Assembly (NCBI GenBank): GCA_964492245.1
Contig: CAZBJJ010000007.1
Coordinates: 1 to 64,000 of the forward strand
DNA length: 64,000 nt
DNA from: CAZBJJ01 sp964492245
Lineage (GTDB): Bacteria > Spirochaetota > Spirochaetia > Treponematales > Breznakiellaceae
Reading direction: 5' to 3'
Position numbers and translations under genes: made by a program
The notes under the pieces: model-generated
Told to the model about the DNA's origin: nothing
Databases searched by the model: none
What the model saw: only the letters and a program-made list of their open reading frames with translations
In this document: positions 1 to 8,986 of the stretch, piece by piece
How positions within the stretch are numbered: the first letter of the stretch is position 1
How the letters are laid out: each line of letters starts with the position of its first letter

Positions 1-31
1 TCTTAACTTCAAACCTGCCACCCTGTAAGCG

Positions 32-58
32 AAAAAAAAGCCCGGCCAGGAGCCGGGG
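32..58 (-). terminator. Intrinsic terminator after rpsU
   Basis: Read on the minus strand, a 6-bp GC stem (CCCGGC at 41-46 pairing with GCCGGG at 52-57) is followed by a run of eight T (plus-strand A at 32-39). It lies about 30 bases past the S21 stop codon and closes the long minus-strand gene run. A short T run on the other side (59-64) would also let it act for plus-strand transcripts. Confidence 0.8.
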
Positions 59-87
59 TTTTTTAAAGACATTGAGAAGGGGCAGAA

Positions 88-303
88 TTACTCGCTTCTG
101 CCAAACTTGCTGCTGCCCTTGTTGGTTTTTTTCATCAGTTTGCGCTGAATCGCCTTGTTTTTTCTATTTAAAATAGTGGAGGGCTTTTCGAAGTATTCCC
201 GCTTTTTGTACTCGCGTATAATACCTTCTTTTTCGACCATGCGTTTAAAGCGTTTAATTGCTTTTTCGAGCATTTCGTTGTCATCGACAATAATATGAGC
301 CAT
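88..303 (-). CDS. rpsU: 30S ribosomal protein S21
   Basis: A 71-residue basic protein of the usual bacterial S21 length. It has the family's early acidic segment (VDDNEMLEKAIKRFKR), the YKKREYFEKPS segment, and a lysine/arginine-rich tail. S21 binds the 30S subunit near the 3' end of 16S rRNA and helps initiation. A very strong ribosome-binding site (GGAGGGGGGTGA) overlaps the stop codon of the upstream M23 gene, so the gene is probably co-transcribed with it. It is the last gene before a terminator. Confidence 0.93.
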   Translation of the reverse strand: MAHIIVDDNEMLEKAIKRFKRMVEKEGIIREYKKREYFEKPSTILNRKNKAIQRKLMKKTNKGSSKFGRSE

Positions 304-310
304 AAATAAA

Positions 311-1375
311 TCACCCCCCCTCCGCTATGCGGCCGTATTTTGCATTCATTGTAGTTATTATCAGTTTTTTGTCAATTAGGGGCCGCTCAATATAATATTC
401 AGGGTCTATGGCAATGCCTCCCGCCCGCAGCTCCCAGTGCAAATGGGGACCCGTCGAGAAACCGGTGCTGCCAATTTTGCCCAAGACTTCGCCCCCCATC
501 AATTGTAGGCCCTCCCTTACATCAATTGCATCTAAATGATAATACAGAGAATACAGGCCCGGCAGATGCTCGATAATGACCGAATTCCCGCTGACAATTC
601 TGGGCTTTGCCAGCAGCACCCTGCCCGGGCCCGGTGCAAAGATGGCCGTGCCCTTTGGTGCAGGAAAATCAGTGCCATCGTGGGTGCCAAGACCAGTTTT
701 GCCATTGGAATAGCTATAGGTGCGACGGTCGCCAAAGCTCGCAGAACGGCGGGTCCAGGAAAAAGGGTAGGCAAAGGCCTCGCTGGCATGGACCGCAAGA
801 GGATTGGCCGTTAAAAGTAGCTGCCAAAGCTCCTTCGATTCCCTCTCCTTTTGGGGGTCCTGTTTGTAAATTAGGGCGGTATTTGCCGCATTCATTTTAA
901 TCGTCATGCTGGTATATTCGCGCCCTACAATGTCCAATGGCAGAATTCTAAGTTCGTCCGCGACAATGGGTAATTCGTTGCCCTTTTTGTCCCGTAGCAG
1001 CCCCGGCCAGCGCCCACCGGCTATCTGGACTTCTGCAGCTCCTATAGGGCTGGTACTGGGAATGCCCAAAATGGCCAAATAAATGTGATGGTTTTCTAGG
1101 AACAGGCCCGATGGGAAAAAACGTGCAGAGGCATAGAGCTTGTGCCCAAAGAGCAATTCTGCGCGCAAAGGCTCCTCCTCGCAGTCGTCTAGGCCAATTA
1201 TTGCCACCGTCAGTGGGCTGCCCGGATAGGGCTCGGCCTCGATAATGGCTGTGCGAAGGGGAGGGTATATGGCCTTTTTAGCCTTCAGCCTTGCCTCGGG
1301 CAGCCTGTTTTGAGCACAGGCGGGAAGCAGGATGCTAATAAAAAGTGAGAAAATTAAAACACACTGTCTTTTCAT
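311..1375 (-). CDS. M23 (LytM-type) peptidase lipoprotein
   Basis: 354 residues. A lipoprotein signal ends in LLPAC (Cys20), so the protein should be membrane-anchored and face the periplasm. A middle region of about 180 residues resembles nothing I recognise. The C-terminal LytM domain (about 205-325) carries the zinc ligands: H232 and D236 in THDGTDF, and H311/H313 in GPHLHWEL, with H280 likely catalytic. M23 enzymes cut peptidoglycan cross-bridges, and the intact ligand set suggests activity rather than a LytM activator role. The ATG overlaps the recJ stop as ATGA, implying translational coupling. Confidence 0.88.
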   Translation of the reverse strand: MKRQCVLIFSLFISILLPACAQNRLPEARLKAKKAIYPPLRTAIIEAEPYPGSPLTVAIIGLDDCEEEPLRAELLFGHKLYASARFFPSGLFLENHHIYLAILGIPSTSPIGAAEVQIAGGRWPGLLRDKKGNELPIVADELRILPLDIVGREYTSMTIKMNAANTALIYKQDPQKERESKELWQLLLTANPLAVHASEAFAYPFSWTRRSASFGDRRTYSYSNGKTGLGTHDGTDFPAPKGTAIFAPGPGRVLLAKPRIVSGNSVIIEHLPGLYSLYYHLDAIDVREGLQLMGGEVLGKIGSTGFSTGPHLHWELRAGGIAIDPEYYIERPLIDKKLIITTMNAKYGRIAEGG

Positions 1376-3492
1376 GAGCGCTGTAAATCCTGAATTATCA
1401 ATTGAGGTGTTTCGCTTCCGTTAAAAAAGTTCATAGAAAGTTTATATACAATATCGACCTTGTCTTTCACATCGAAAACGCGCTTTACCTTGTCGCTGGC
1501 CTGCCACCATATCGCTGGCCACCTGTTCGCGCCCGTGTTCAAGCTTAGCTTAACATGGCGCACCTCGCTTTTGCCCATCAATTGAATATCCTCTACCTTG
1601 AGCTCGCGCGAAAGGAAGGTGAGCGGCGCATTGTCCTGGCCGTAGGGCTCAAATTTTTCCATTATGGCCATTATTTCTGGCTTTAAATGCTTTGGTGGCA
1701 GCTCGGCATCGATGTTGATGCACTCTTCCTGGCAGGAGGAATCAAACTCTATACTGATGGCTATATCGGCCAGGCGTTTAAGCAGGGCATCGAGGTTTTC
1801 GGTTTTAAATGAAAAACCAGCGGCAAAGCTGTGCCCGCCAGAATCTTCGAGAAGGTCCTTGCACTGGTCTAAAATACCGCGCAGGTCGTAATCGGCGACA
1901 GAGCGCAAAGAGGCGCTACTGGTCTCCTGCCCCAGGGAAATAACAATCGAGGGCAATTTAAACTGCTTGCTCAGACGGTTGGCAATTATTCCAGTTACCC
2001 CGCGGTGAATATCCTGGCCATGGGCAATTAAAAGTTTTTCGTGGAATGCCGGTAAATTTTCGCGGGCCCGGCTTTCGGCAATAAGCCAAGCTTCGCTGCC
2101 AATTTGCTTGCGCTCCTCGTTAAAACCAATTATCTGGCCCGCCAGCTCTTCGCGCTCTAGGCTATCGGGCGAAAGCAATAGGCGCACGGCCACATCGGCC
2201 TGGCCCATTCGCCCACTTGCGTTAATGGCCGGGGCTATATGCCACGAGACCTCCTGGGTGGATATTTTTCGCCCAGCAAGGCCAAGTTTTAGCAATAATT
2301 CGCTGAGCCCCGGGCGGGGCCCCTTGCTTATTGCCTTTAAGCCCGCCCGCACCAGAATGCGGTTTTCATCGCGCAGAGGCATAAGATCGGCCAGTGTGCC
2401 AAGGCCCACCAACTGTATATCCTGTATGTCCTGGGCGCTGTACATATTTTCGCGTCTGTGCACAAAGGTGGTAAATAAATTGATGAATACGTCCAGCTCG
2501 CTCAGCTGCCTGTCTTCGTAGCGGGCAATTTTCGAGATGGTCTTTATTTTAAGCAGGCTCTTTCCGGTAAGCGCTGGAATCTCCTTAGAAATTTCGCCTT
2601 CCATCCCCATCAAATTGAATTCTATTGCCGGTCCAAATATTTTTGCCAGGGCCTTGGCCTGAATATCCGCATCCCATACCAATATTTGCTGGCCGGCTAA
2701 AAAATCTTTTAAGCGGGTCTGCTCAATCTGGACCATGCCCGGTACAATATGCTCTTGCAAAAGCTTTATGGGCACAAGGTTGCGCAGGTGCACCGCCTCG
2801 ATTATCCAGGCCTCGTTGGTGGGCATGCAGTTTAACAGGCAGATGTCCTGATTATAGAGGTCGCTTTTGCGGGCAAAGCGCAGGGCGTTGGCAAACTTCC
2901 AGGCAATTGCACAGGCAGCAATATCGCGAAAGGGGTAGTCCTTTTCCATGCGTTTGGGGTTTACAATGGCTACCGCTGCGCTCTCGCCCTCGGGAACATT
3001 GTGATGGTCCAGCACCAATGTGTCGATGCCCAGGCTTTGGGCATATTCAATTTCTTTAAAATTAGAAATTCCAGCATCGACGGTTATAATAAGGCTGCCA
3101 TAGTCCTTGGCAAAATTGTCGACAGCTTCAATTGAAAGGCCATAATTTTCTTCGCCAAGGGGCAGTTGCCAGCGCACATCCAGGCCAGCGTCCTGTAAAG
3201 CCTGGACAAGGATGACCGTACTGGTAATGCCATCCACATCGCGGTCGCCAAAAACTAAAACGCGCTCGCCTTCCTCAATTGCCGCTAAGACGCGGTCGAC
3301 GGCGTCTTCCATGTCCGGTAAAAGAAAGGGGTTTCGCAGAAAGCGGGGATCTTCCTCTATATAAAAAAGAAGGTCCTGGGCCTTGGTAAGCGAGCGACGG
3401 GCAAAAATGCTGGCGGTTATCAGATCGCAGGAAAAACGCTTAGCTAAATCGCGCACAATTGCAGGGTCTATATCTTTTTTGTTCCATTTCAT
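1372..3492 (-). CDS. recJ: Single-stranded-DNA-specific exonuclease RecJ
   Basis: 706 residues from the chosen ATG. RecJ degrades single-stranded DNA 5' to 3' in recombination and repair. The DHH phosphoesterase core shows motif I as GDRDVDG (82-88) and the DHH motif itself (162-164). The DHHA1 part near the C-terminus has a GGH...AAGF motif, followed by an OB-like tail. The reading frame stays open 39 codons upstream, but the ATG at 3492 overlaps the upstream stop as ATGA and begins the conserved part, so I took that start. It shares a run with recO, so two recombination genes travel together. Confidence 0.92.
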   Translation of the reverse strand: MKWNKKDIDPAIVRDLAKRFSCDLITASIFARRSLTKAQDLLFYIEEDPRFLRNPFLLPDMEDAVDRVLAAIEEGERVLVFGDRDVDGITSTVILVQALQDAGLDVRWQLPLGEENYGLSIEAVDNFAKDYGSLIITVDAGISNFKEIEYAQSLGIDTLVLDHHNVPEGESAAVAIVNPKRMEKDYPFRDIAACAIAWKFANALRFARKSDLYNQDICLLNCMPTNEAWIIEAVHLRNLVPIKLLQEHIVPGMVQIEQTRLKDFLAGQQILVWDADIQAKALAKIFGPAIEFNLMGMEGEISKEIPALTGKSLLKIKTISKIARYEDRQLSELDVFINLFTTFVHRRENMYSAQDIQDIQLVGLGTLADLMPLRDENRILVRAGLKAISKGPRPGLSELLLKLGLAGRKISTQEVSWHIAPAINASGRMGQADVAVRLLLSPDSLEREELAGQIIGFNEERKQIGSEAWLIAESRARENLPAFHEKLLIAHGQDIHRGVTGIIANRLSKQFKLPSIVISLGQETSSASLRSVADYDLRGILDQCKDLLEDSGGHSFAAGFSFKTENLDALLKRLADIAISIEFDSSCQEECINIDAELPPKHLKPEIMAIMEKFEPYGQDNAPLTFLSRELKVEDIQLMGKSEVRHVKLSLNTGANRWPAIWWQASDKVKRVFDVKDKVDIVYKLSMNFFNGSETPQLIIQDLQRS

Positions 3493-4799
3493 ACGCTGTC
3501 TATAGTCCTTGTTACAATGGGGCGGGTTTTGATAATTTCTGGCCCTATTGTAATGGCCCTTGTCAAAAGGATCTCGGGTATCCGTAAGGACTGTTCGCTC
3601 TGGCCCCAAAATTTTAAAAGGGCTTGGCCTTTTTTAATCGGGCTGCCTGTTTTTACCATAAATTCGATACCGGCCAGAGGGCTCACCCTGTCTGCACTGG
3701 TGTTCCGCCCCACGCCCAAATACACGCCGGCTTGGCCGCATGTTAGGGCATCTATGCCTTGGACAATGCCATCTTCCGGCGCATATATACAGCCAGAGTA
3801 TTCGCTGCGCCAGAGATTGCGTTTTTTAAGTAGCTCTTTTACCGAGCCCCCTTGGCGACTTACGTTTCTAAGGAAGCTCTCCATGGCCGTACCATTTTCT
3901 ATAGCGCTCTGCACAAGATCATAGGCCTCGGCCATTGCCTTGGTTTTTCCCGATAGCATAAGCATGTGGGCAGCTAATTCGCGGTTTAGCTCGTTCAGGT
4001 CTTTTGGGCCCCTGCCTTCTAAACAGTCTAGGGCTTCCTCTACCTCTAAAAAATTGCCCACCTTATTGCCAAGGGGCTCGTCCATATTGCTTATAACGGC
4101 GCTTATGCGCTTGCCCATTGAACGGCCCGTGTTTACCAGCGACTCTGCCAGGGCCATGGCGTCGTCCAGGTTTTTCATAAAGGCACCGCTACCGTGCTTT
4201 ACATCGAAGACTAGGGCATCGGCCCCTTCGGCAACTTTTTTAGATAAAATAGAGGCCGTAATAAGGGGGATGGATTCCACGGTGCCCGTTACATCGCGCA
4301 GGGCGTAGAGCAGGCGATCGGCGGGCACAATTTCAGAAGACTGCCCAATCATTGCCATGCCATCGGCGGCAAGGGCCTGTTTAAATTCTTGAATGCTTAA
4401 ATTTGTACGGTAGCCGGGAATGGATTCCAGCTTGTCCAGGGTGCCACCTGTGTGGCCCAGGGCTCGACCGGACATCATGGGCACTTTTACCCCAAGGCTG
4501 GCCAGAATGGGGGCAATGACAAGGCTGGTTTTATCGCCCACGCCCCCCGTGGAGTGCTTGTCCACATAGGCTAGGCCGTAATTTTCCAAACTGATGGTCC
4601 TGCCCGAATCGAGCATATACTGGCTTAGGTGGGCGGTCTCTTCGGCGCTCATGCCCTTAAAAAAAACAGCCATGGCCCAGGCCGCCACCTGATACTCGGG
4701 TATGCTGCCTTGGACATAGCCATCAATTAAATAGGCAAGCTCTACCGCGCTAAGAGCATGTCCATCTCGTTTTTTAATGATAATATCCACCACTCTCAT
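3489..4799 (-). CDS. deoA: Pyrimidine-nucleoside (thymidine) phosphorylase
   Basis: 436 residues. It splits thymidine, deoxyuridine or uridine with phosphate to give the free base and a sugar 1-phosphate, in nucleoside salvage. The phosphate-binding KHSTGGVGDK (81-90) and the family signature SGRALGHTGGTLDKLESIPG (110-129) are intact. The start at 4799 is fixed by an AAGGAG site just upstream; the open frame runs 27 codons further without one. Which pyrimidine nucleosides it prefers (Pdp-like or strict DeoA) cannot be told from the sequence. It overlaps recJ by 4 bases. Confidence 0.92.
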   Translation of the reverse strand: MRVVDIIIKKRDGHALSAVELAYLIDGYVQGSIPEYQVAAWAMAVFFKGMSAEETAHLSQYMLDSGRTISLENYGLAYVDKHSTGGVGDKTSLVIAPILASLGVKVPMMSGRALGHTGGTLDKLESIPGYRTNLSIQEFKQALAADGMAMIGQSSEIVPADRLLYALRDVTGTVESIPLITASILSKKVAEGADALVFDVKHGSGAFMKNLDDAMALAESLVNTGRSMGKRISAVISNMDEPLGNKVGNFLEVEEALDCLEGRGPKDLNELNRELAAHMLMLSGKTKAMAEAYDLVQSAIENGTAMESFLRNVSRQGGSVKELLKKRNLWRSEYSGCIYAPEDGIVQGIDALTCGQAGVYLGVGRNTSADRVSPLAGIEFMVKTGSPIKKGQALLKFWGQSEQSLRIPEILLTRAITIGPEIIKTRPIVTRTIDSV

Positions 4800-4815
4800 T
4801 GTCTCTCCTTGTTTT

Positions 4816-5610
4816 TTATTGAGGCCAAGTATTCCAGACCCGCAGCTCTCTGCCAAGTTCATGCACCGCAGTGCCCACAATTATTTGGCCTGCCTCGCTC
4901 AAAAGCCCCCGGTCCAGACCTAGGCGGGTCTGCTCATAGGCCGGCCGGGAAAGACTGGTGCACAGCCAGGTTCTAAATGGCAGCGAGAGGGCTGTATCGT
5001 TTTGAAAAATCTGGTTTCGCTTGGCCAATTCAATTTGGCGGCAAGTATTGCAAAGCAGGCTGCCATTGTCGTGCCGGTACCATAGTACCTCATTCACACT
5101 GCCATCACAAGCGCAAGAGCTGCAGGAATCCAGAACTACCCGGTGGCCGGTGAGGTCGAGCCAGAGCCAGAGCCAGCGCAAAAAGAGCGGGCGACAGGCC
5201 AGGCTATTTGCCTGTTCAAGGCCTTCGAGGCTGTCTATAACTAAGGCCAGGGCCTCCATATAGTCCGACTGACTGGCCAGACTGCTCGAAGCCGCCGGCG
5301 AGCTGGCCATGACCACCTCGCTAATGGCGTTTGCCGCCCAGGTTCTGTCCAGGTTTTCGCGCAGGGGCAAAAATTGATTTACAATATCGAAGTCGCTGAC
5401 CTTGTAGGAATTGCGCACGGGGTCGTGATAAATATAGAGGGTACCCAGATGCCAGGGCGATAGCCAAGCCCGCAATTTACTTTTTGCTCCCCCCCAGAGG
5501 GTGGCCCGCATTAGACCCTGGGTATCGGTTAAAAACGAGACCTCGCGGCGCAGCTCTCCCCGGTTTTGCACCGAGAGAATAACTGCCTTATAGCTCTGGT
5601 TTCGGCCCAT
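4816..5610 (-). CDS. recO: DNA repair protein RecO
   Basis: 264 residues, normal for RecO, which loads RecA on SSB-coated DNA together with RecR. The N-terminal OB-fold region (about 5-85) includes the GGAKSKLR segment typical of the family. A zinc-binding set CSSC...CNTC (C163, C166, C187, C190) lies in the C-terminal half. The start lies inside the end of mrp (23-base overlap), so the two are probably coupled. Confidence 0.85.
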   Translation of the reverse strand: MGRNQSYKAVILSVQNRGELRREVSFLTDTQGLMRATLWGGAKSKLRAWLSPWHLGTLYIYHDPVRNSYKVSDFDIVNQFLPLRENLDRTWAANAISEVVMASSPAASSSLASQSDYMEALALVIDSLEGLEQANSLACRPLFLRWLWLWLDLTGHRVVLDSCSSCACDGSVNEVLWYRHDNGSLLCNTCRQIELAKRNQIFQNDTALSLPFRTWLCTSLSRPAYEQTRLGLDRGLLSEAGQIIVGTAVHELGRELRVWNTWPQ

Positions 5611-6394
5611 CTTTTGCCGGCTTCTGCAAGTTTAAAGCCTGTATAAGTTCGCCTGCTAAATGCAGGCAGGATTTTTTAAGGTCTTCTGGTAGCTTTTGCC
5701 ATACAAGGCCCCCATGCTGGGCAAATTCCTTGCGCCAGGGAAAGCGAGCCAAAAGAGGCAGGCTCTGCGGTCTGTCGGGCTGGCCCTCCTGACTAAAAAG
5801 TGGATACTCCTTGCCACAGTGGGGGCAGAGCATTGAGCCCATGTTTTCCACATAGCCTAAGACGGGCGTGTTCGTTTTTACCGCCATACTGATAGACTTG
5901 CGCACTATCATTGACACAAAATCTTGGGGTGTGGCCACAATAAGCAGGCCATCTATGGGCAGCTGCTGGAAGGCTGTCAATAAAACGTCGCCCGTGCCGG
6001 GGGGGAAATCGATTAAAAGAAAATCCAGCTCTCCCCAGAGCGCATCTTTAAAAAATTGAGTCAGCGCACCGCCTAAAAGTGGTCCGCGCCAAATTACCGG
6101 CTCATCCTCTTTGTCCAGGAACATATTGATAGACAAAAATAAAATGCCATCGGCATTTTTTGCCGGTAACATGTTATCGCCATCGGCCTCGCCCCGCTGA
6201 TCCTCCATGCCCAAAAGCCGTGGAATGCTGGGACCGGTAAAATCGGCATCTAAAATGCCCACCTTCTTTCCTTGGACAGCAAGGGCGGAGGCTAAGAGCA
6301 CGGTAGTGGTCGACTTTCCCACCCCGCCCTTGCCACTGGCTATACCTATTAACTTCCCTATGCCCTCTTTGGGCAATTTTTCCATAAAACTCAT
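5588..6394 (-). CDS. mrp: Mrp/NBP35-family Fe-S carrier ATPase
   Basis: 268 residues. A MinD/Mrp-type P-loop protein with the deviant Walker A motif SGKGGVGKST (20-29), DADFTGPS (49-56) and DFPPGTGD (129-136). A CPHC pair (C190, C193) matches the cysteines that hold a bridging Fe-S cluster in Mrp/ApbC dimers. Family members carry or insert Fe-S clusters. GGGAGG lies upstream of the ATG. It follows a NifX-like gene and two ferredoxin-type ATPases, which supports a metal-cluster role. Confidence 0.88.
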   Translation of the reverse strand: MSFMEKLPKEGIGKLIGIASGKGGVGKSTTTVLLASALAVQGKKVGILDADFTGPSIPRLLGMEDQRGEADGDNMLPAKNADGILFLSINMFLDKEDEPVIWRGPLLGGALTQFFKDALWGELDFLLIDFPPGTGDVLLTAFQQLPIDGLLIVATPQDFVSMIVRKSISMAVKTNTPVLGYVENMGSMLCPHCGKEYPLFSQEGQPDRPQSLPLLARFPWRKEFAQHGGLVWQKLPEDLKKSCLHLAGELIQALNLQKPAKDGPKPEL

Positions 6395-6418
6395 ATTCGG
6401 CCTCCCAAGATGCTAAAA

Positions 6419-6766
6419 CTAGTGGCTACAGGCGTTATCGCCCAATTCCAAATTGCCATCAAAATATTGTTTTATAAGGGCCTCGCAGTCCAAAGAGGGG
6501 GCCCCCGTTACTACCTTAATGTTACGCTGTAAAAAAAGGTCTTGCGCGCGCTGGCCCATGCCACCGGCAATAATAATCTGTACGCCAAGTTCGGCGAGCC
6601 AGCGGGGAAGGACACCCGGTTCGTGGGGCGGTGGGGTAAGTTCTGTTTTATTTACAATCTTACCGGTTCCGGGGTCAGCATCGGCAAGAGCAAAGCTCGT
6701 ACAGTGGCCAAAGTGGGCAGTAAGACGGCCATTGGCCAGGGGAATGGCAATTTTTATTGTATTCAT
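6419..6766 (-). CDS. NifX/NifB-type cofactor-binding domain protein
   Basis: 115 residues forming one dinitrogenase iron-molybdenum-cofactor-binding domain: KIAIPLANGRLTAHFGHC at the N-terminus, then the conserved GG/GMGQRA region. Such stand-alone domains bind or carry metal clusters; the cargo here is unknown. The frame is open 63 codons upstream, but a GGAGGAAAT site and an ATGA overlap with the preceding ATPase gene fix the start at 6766. The N-terminal GHC and the C-terminal NACSH offer possible metal ligands. It is one of two such genes in the operon. Confidence 0.85.
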   Translation of the reverse strand: MNTIKIAIPLANGRLTAHFGHCTSFALADADPGTGKIVNKTELTPPPHEPGVLPRWLAELGVQIIIAGGMGQRAQDLFLQRNIKVVTGAPSLDCEALIKQYFDGNLELGDNACSH

Positions 6767-7674
6767 ATTTCCTCCAAAAGTTTTTTCCAAATGCTCTGTA
6801 AGATATCTGGGAAGAGGACTGCACCCTTTTTCGATGGGGCGACAGGGCTCCTCTGGGCATAAAATTCTATTGCGCTCTGTCCTTTTATCTGTGCCTGGGT
6901 AATTAAAGGGTCCCAGGCTATCTGTCCAAGCACCGGAATACCCTGTTCTTGGCACATGTTCTCAATTTTCTTGGCAACCTCTGTATTTATATCACTTTTG
7001 TTTATAACAACAAAGAGCTTTACCTTAAAGTGTTTGGCCAAAGCTATAATTCGTCCAAGATCCCGCTTGCCCGATAAACTGGCCTCGCTCACCGCTAGGG
7101 CGGCATCTACCTGGCTTATCGAAGCAATAACGGGACAGCCAATTCCGGGCGAACCGTCGACCAATATCCAGTCGGCCCCTACCTTTTTTGCCTTTTCTTG
7201 GGCCAGGCGACGCACCTGAGTAACCAGTTTGCCGGAATTTTCGGCGCCGGCCAAGAGCTGGGCATGTATAAGGGGTCCAAAGCGGGAGCTGGATTCAAAG
7301 TAGTGGCCACAGTGCCGTGGCAAAAAGTCTATGGCTTTTTCGGGGCATTGGCTTACACAGAGCCCACAGCCTTCGCATTGCTCAATGTAATAGCTGTCAG
7401 AGGTCTTGCGCTTAAAAATTGCATCGAAGCGACAGAGCTCGGCACAGAGCCCACAGCCGGTGCATCGGGATTCATCAATTGTGGCCTCTTTCCCGCTTAT
7501 AAAGTTATAGCTTTTTTCAATTTCTGGCCGGTATATAAGGTGTAAATCGGCGGCATCTACGTCGCAGTCGGCCGAAACCAGGCGCCCCTGCGCGCTGGCA
7601 AGGCTGGCTAGGGCAGCACAGACACTGGTCTTGCCGGTGCCCCCCTTTCCACTAATTATAACAATTTCTTTCAT
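6763..7674 (-). CDS. MinD-family ATPase with inserted 2x[4Fe-4S] ferredoxin domain
   Basis: 303 residues. A MinD-type P-loop (SGKGGTGKTS, 8-17) is interrupted after the ADCDVDAADLHL segment by two ferredoxin motifs: C71, C74, C77, C81 and C100, C103, C106, C110, both CxxCxxCxxxCP-like. The ATPase core then resumes (DGSPGIGCPV). The family is common in anaerobes next to NifX-like proteins and is thought to assemble or transfer Fe-S or Mo cofactors; no function is proven. Its ATG overlaps the upstream paralogue's stop as ATGA. The two paralogues may act as a heterodimer. Confidence 0.9.
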   Translation of the reverse strand: MKEIVIISGKGGTGKTSVCAALASLASAQGRLVSADCDVDAADLHLIYRPEIEKSYNFISGKEATIDESRCTGCGLCAELCRFDAIFKRKTSDSYYIEQCEGCGLCVSQCPEKAIDFLPRHCGHYFESSSRFGPLIHAQLLAGAENSGKLVTQVRRLAQEKAKKVGADWILVDGSPGIGCPVIASISQVDAALAVSEASLSGKRDLGRIIALAKHFKVKLFVVINKSDINTEVAKKIENMCQEQGIPVLGQIAWDPLITQAQIKGQSAIEFYAQRSPVAPSKKGAVLFPDILQSIWKKLLEEI

Positions 7675-8597
7675 TTTTCATTCCCCGATTTAGCATATTC
7701 CCTGTAGACGGCATCCAAAAGCTCCTGCATTTTTTTCACATAGTTTTTTCCGGCATCCAAGAGGCTCTGCCCCTTAGATATTGCCACAGCAATGTTTCGG
7801 TCTTGGGGTATTTCTACGAGCAGGGGGATGCCTTCGTTCTGGCAGTAGGCCTTAACGCGCCCGTCCCCGCTGTCGCTGCGGTTTATTACCACGCCAAAGG
7901 GCAGGCCAAGTTGGCGAACAAGGCTAACGGCAAGGCCCAGGTCGTGCAGGCCAAAGGGCGTTGGCTCGGTAACCAGAACGACAAAATGGGCATTGCGCAC
8001 TGTGCTTACCATGGGGCAGGAGGTGCCCGGCGGGCTGTCTAAAATAAGAAGATTGCCAAAGGCATCGTTCTTTCCGCGCTTTATAACTGCCTTAATTATA
8101 GGGGGAGACATGGCAACCCCCACGTCCATTTCGCCTTCGATAAAGCGCAAATTTGGCATTTGCCAGTCTTTGAGCAGACCTATTTTTAAGGGCTCTTCGC
8201 CAATAGCCTGTTCAGGGCAGGCTAAGGTGCAGGCTCCACAGCCATGGCAGAGTTCATTAAAGACCGAAATACTGGTTTTAAGCAGGACAATTGCATTGAA
8301 TTCGCAGGCCCTTACACAGGCGCCACAGGCGGTACAACGTTTTTCATCCACAATGGGCACAGGGATAGATACTTCCTCTTCTCGGGGAGTAATATCTTTT
8401 AACATGTTTTTTAAAAAAATTGCCCCATTGGGCTCTTCGCTGTCGCAGTCTAAAAGGCTTACCGGCCGATTGGTCGATTCATTTAAGGCCAGGGCCAAGG
8501 AAAGTGTTGTCTTGCCGGTGCCCCCCTTGCCACTGGCGATTGCCAGGATAAAGGGTCGGGGGAGAGTATTGATATTAAACCCAGTGGCTGTCAACAT
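7671..8597 (-). CDS. MinD-family ATPase with inserted 2x[4Fe-4S] ferredoxin domain (paralogue)
   Basis: 308 residues from the ATG at 8597, which has a GGAG site. A TTG 45 bases earlier would lie deeper inside the upstream gene and looks less likely. P-loop ASGKGGTGKT (21-30), then LLDCDSEEPN. The ferredoxin insert has C88, C91, C94, C98 and C117, C120, C123, C127, followed by DSPPGTSCP. It is a diverged copy of the next gene, as in many anaerobes where the two are always side by side. It overlaps the preceding NifX-like gene by 23 bases. Confidence 0.9.
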   Translation of the reverse strand: MLTATGFNINTLPRPFILAIASGKGGTGKTTLSLALALNESTNRPVSLLDCDSEEPNGAIFLKNMLKDITPREEEVSIPVPIVDEKRCTACGACVRACEFNAIVLLKTSISVFNELCHGCGACTLACPEQAIGEEPLKIGLLKDWQMPNLRFIEGEMDVGVAMSPPIIKAVIKRGKNDAFGNLLILDSPPGTSCPMVSTVRNAHFVVLVTEPTPFGLHDLGLAVSLVRQLGLPFGVVINRSDSGDGRVKAYCQNEGIPLLVEIPQDRNIAVAISKGQSLLDAGKNYVKKMQELLDAVYREYAKSGNEK

Positions 8598-8937
8598 CTG
8601 CTCCAGTGGCTTTTTCCAAGGTTCCGTTTTTAAAGGCAGCAATAAGCTCTTTTACCGGTTTGCGTGGGCTGTAATAGATAGGAATTCCTGCTTTTAGTAG
8701 GACATGCCATGCCTTTGGGCCGGTGTGCCCGGTAATAAGGGCCTGGGCACCGGCTTGGACAATGTTTTGCGCCGCCTGAATTCCCGCCCCCTGTGCGGCC
8801 TGAAGGTTTTGGGTATTGTCCAAAACCTCCCAGCTGTCGTCGTCGGTCTCGTAGAGAATAAATTGCCCTGCCCGCCCAAAACGGGTGTCGAGCATGCTCT
8901 CTAGCGATTTTTCTTCGGTAGTGATTGCTATTTTCAT
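8575..8937 (-). CDS. NifX/NifB-type cofactor-binding domain protein (first gene of operon)
   Basis: 120 residues, a single NifX-like domain: MKIAITTEEKSLESMLDTRFG at the N-terminus and ALITGHTGPKA in the middle. It lacks the GHC cysteine of the sister gene at 6419-6766, so the two may bind different clusters or form a mixed pair. It opens the gene run that continues to rpsU. A TATACT box lies about 50 bases upstream of the ATG. Confidence 0.85.
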   Translation of the reverse strand: MKIAITTEEKSLESMLDTRFGRAGQFILYETDDDSWEVLDNTQNLQAAQGAGIQAAQNIVQAGAQALITGHTGPKAWHVLLKAGIPIYYSPRKPVKELIAAFKNGTLEKATGADVDSHWV

Positions 8938-8986
8938 ACCAGCCTGCCTTTAATGAGATTACTGGCGTTTAAAACGTCGTTAGACG

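Noticed and set aside
2625..3059. 144-codon plus-strand frame opposite recJ
   Set aside because: Lies within the conserved DHH region of recJ; composition is typical of an antisense shadow.
5588..8937. Nitrogen-fixation cluster
   Set aside because: NifX-like domains and Mrp-type ATPases occur widely without nitrogenase; no nifH, nifD, nifK or nifB gene is present.
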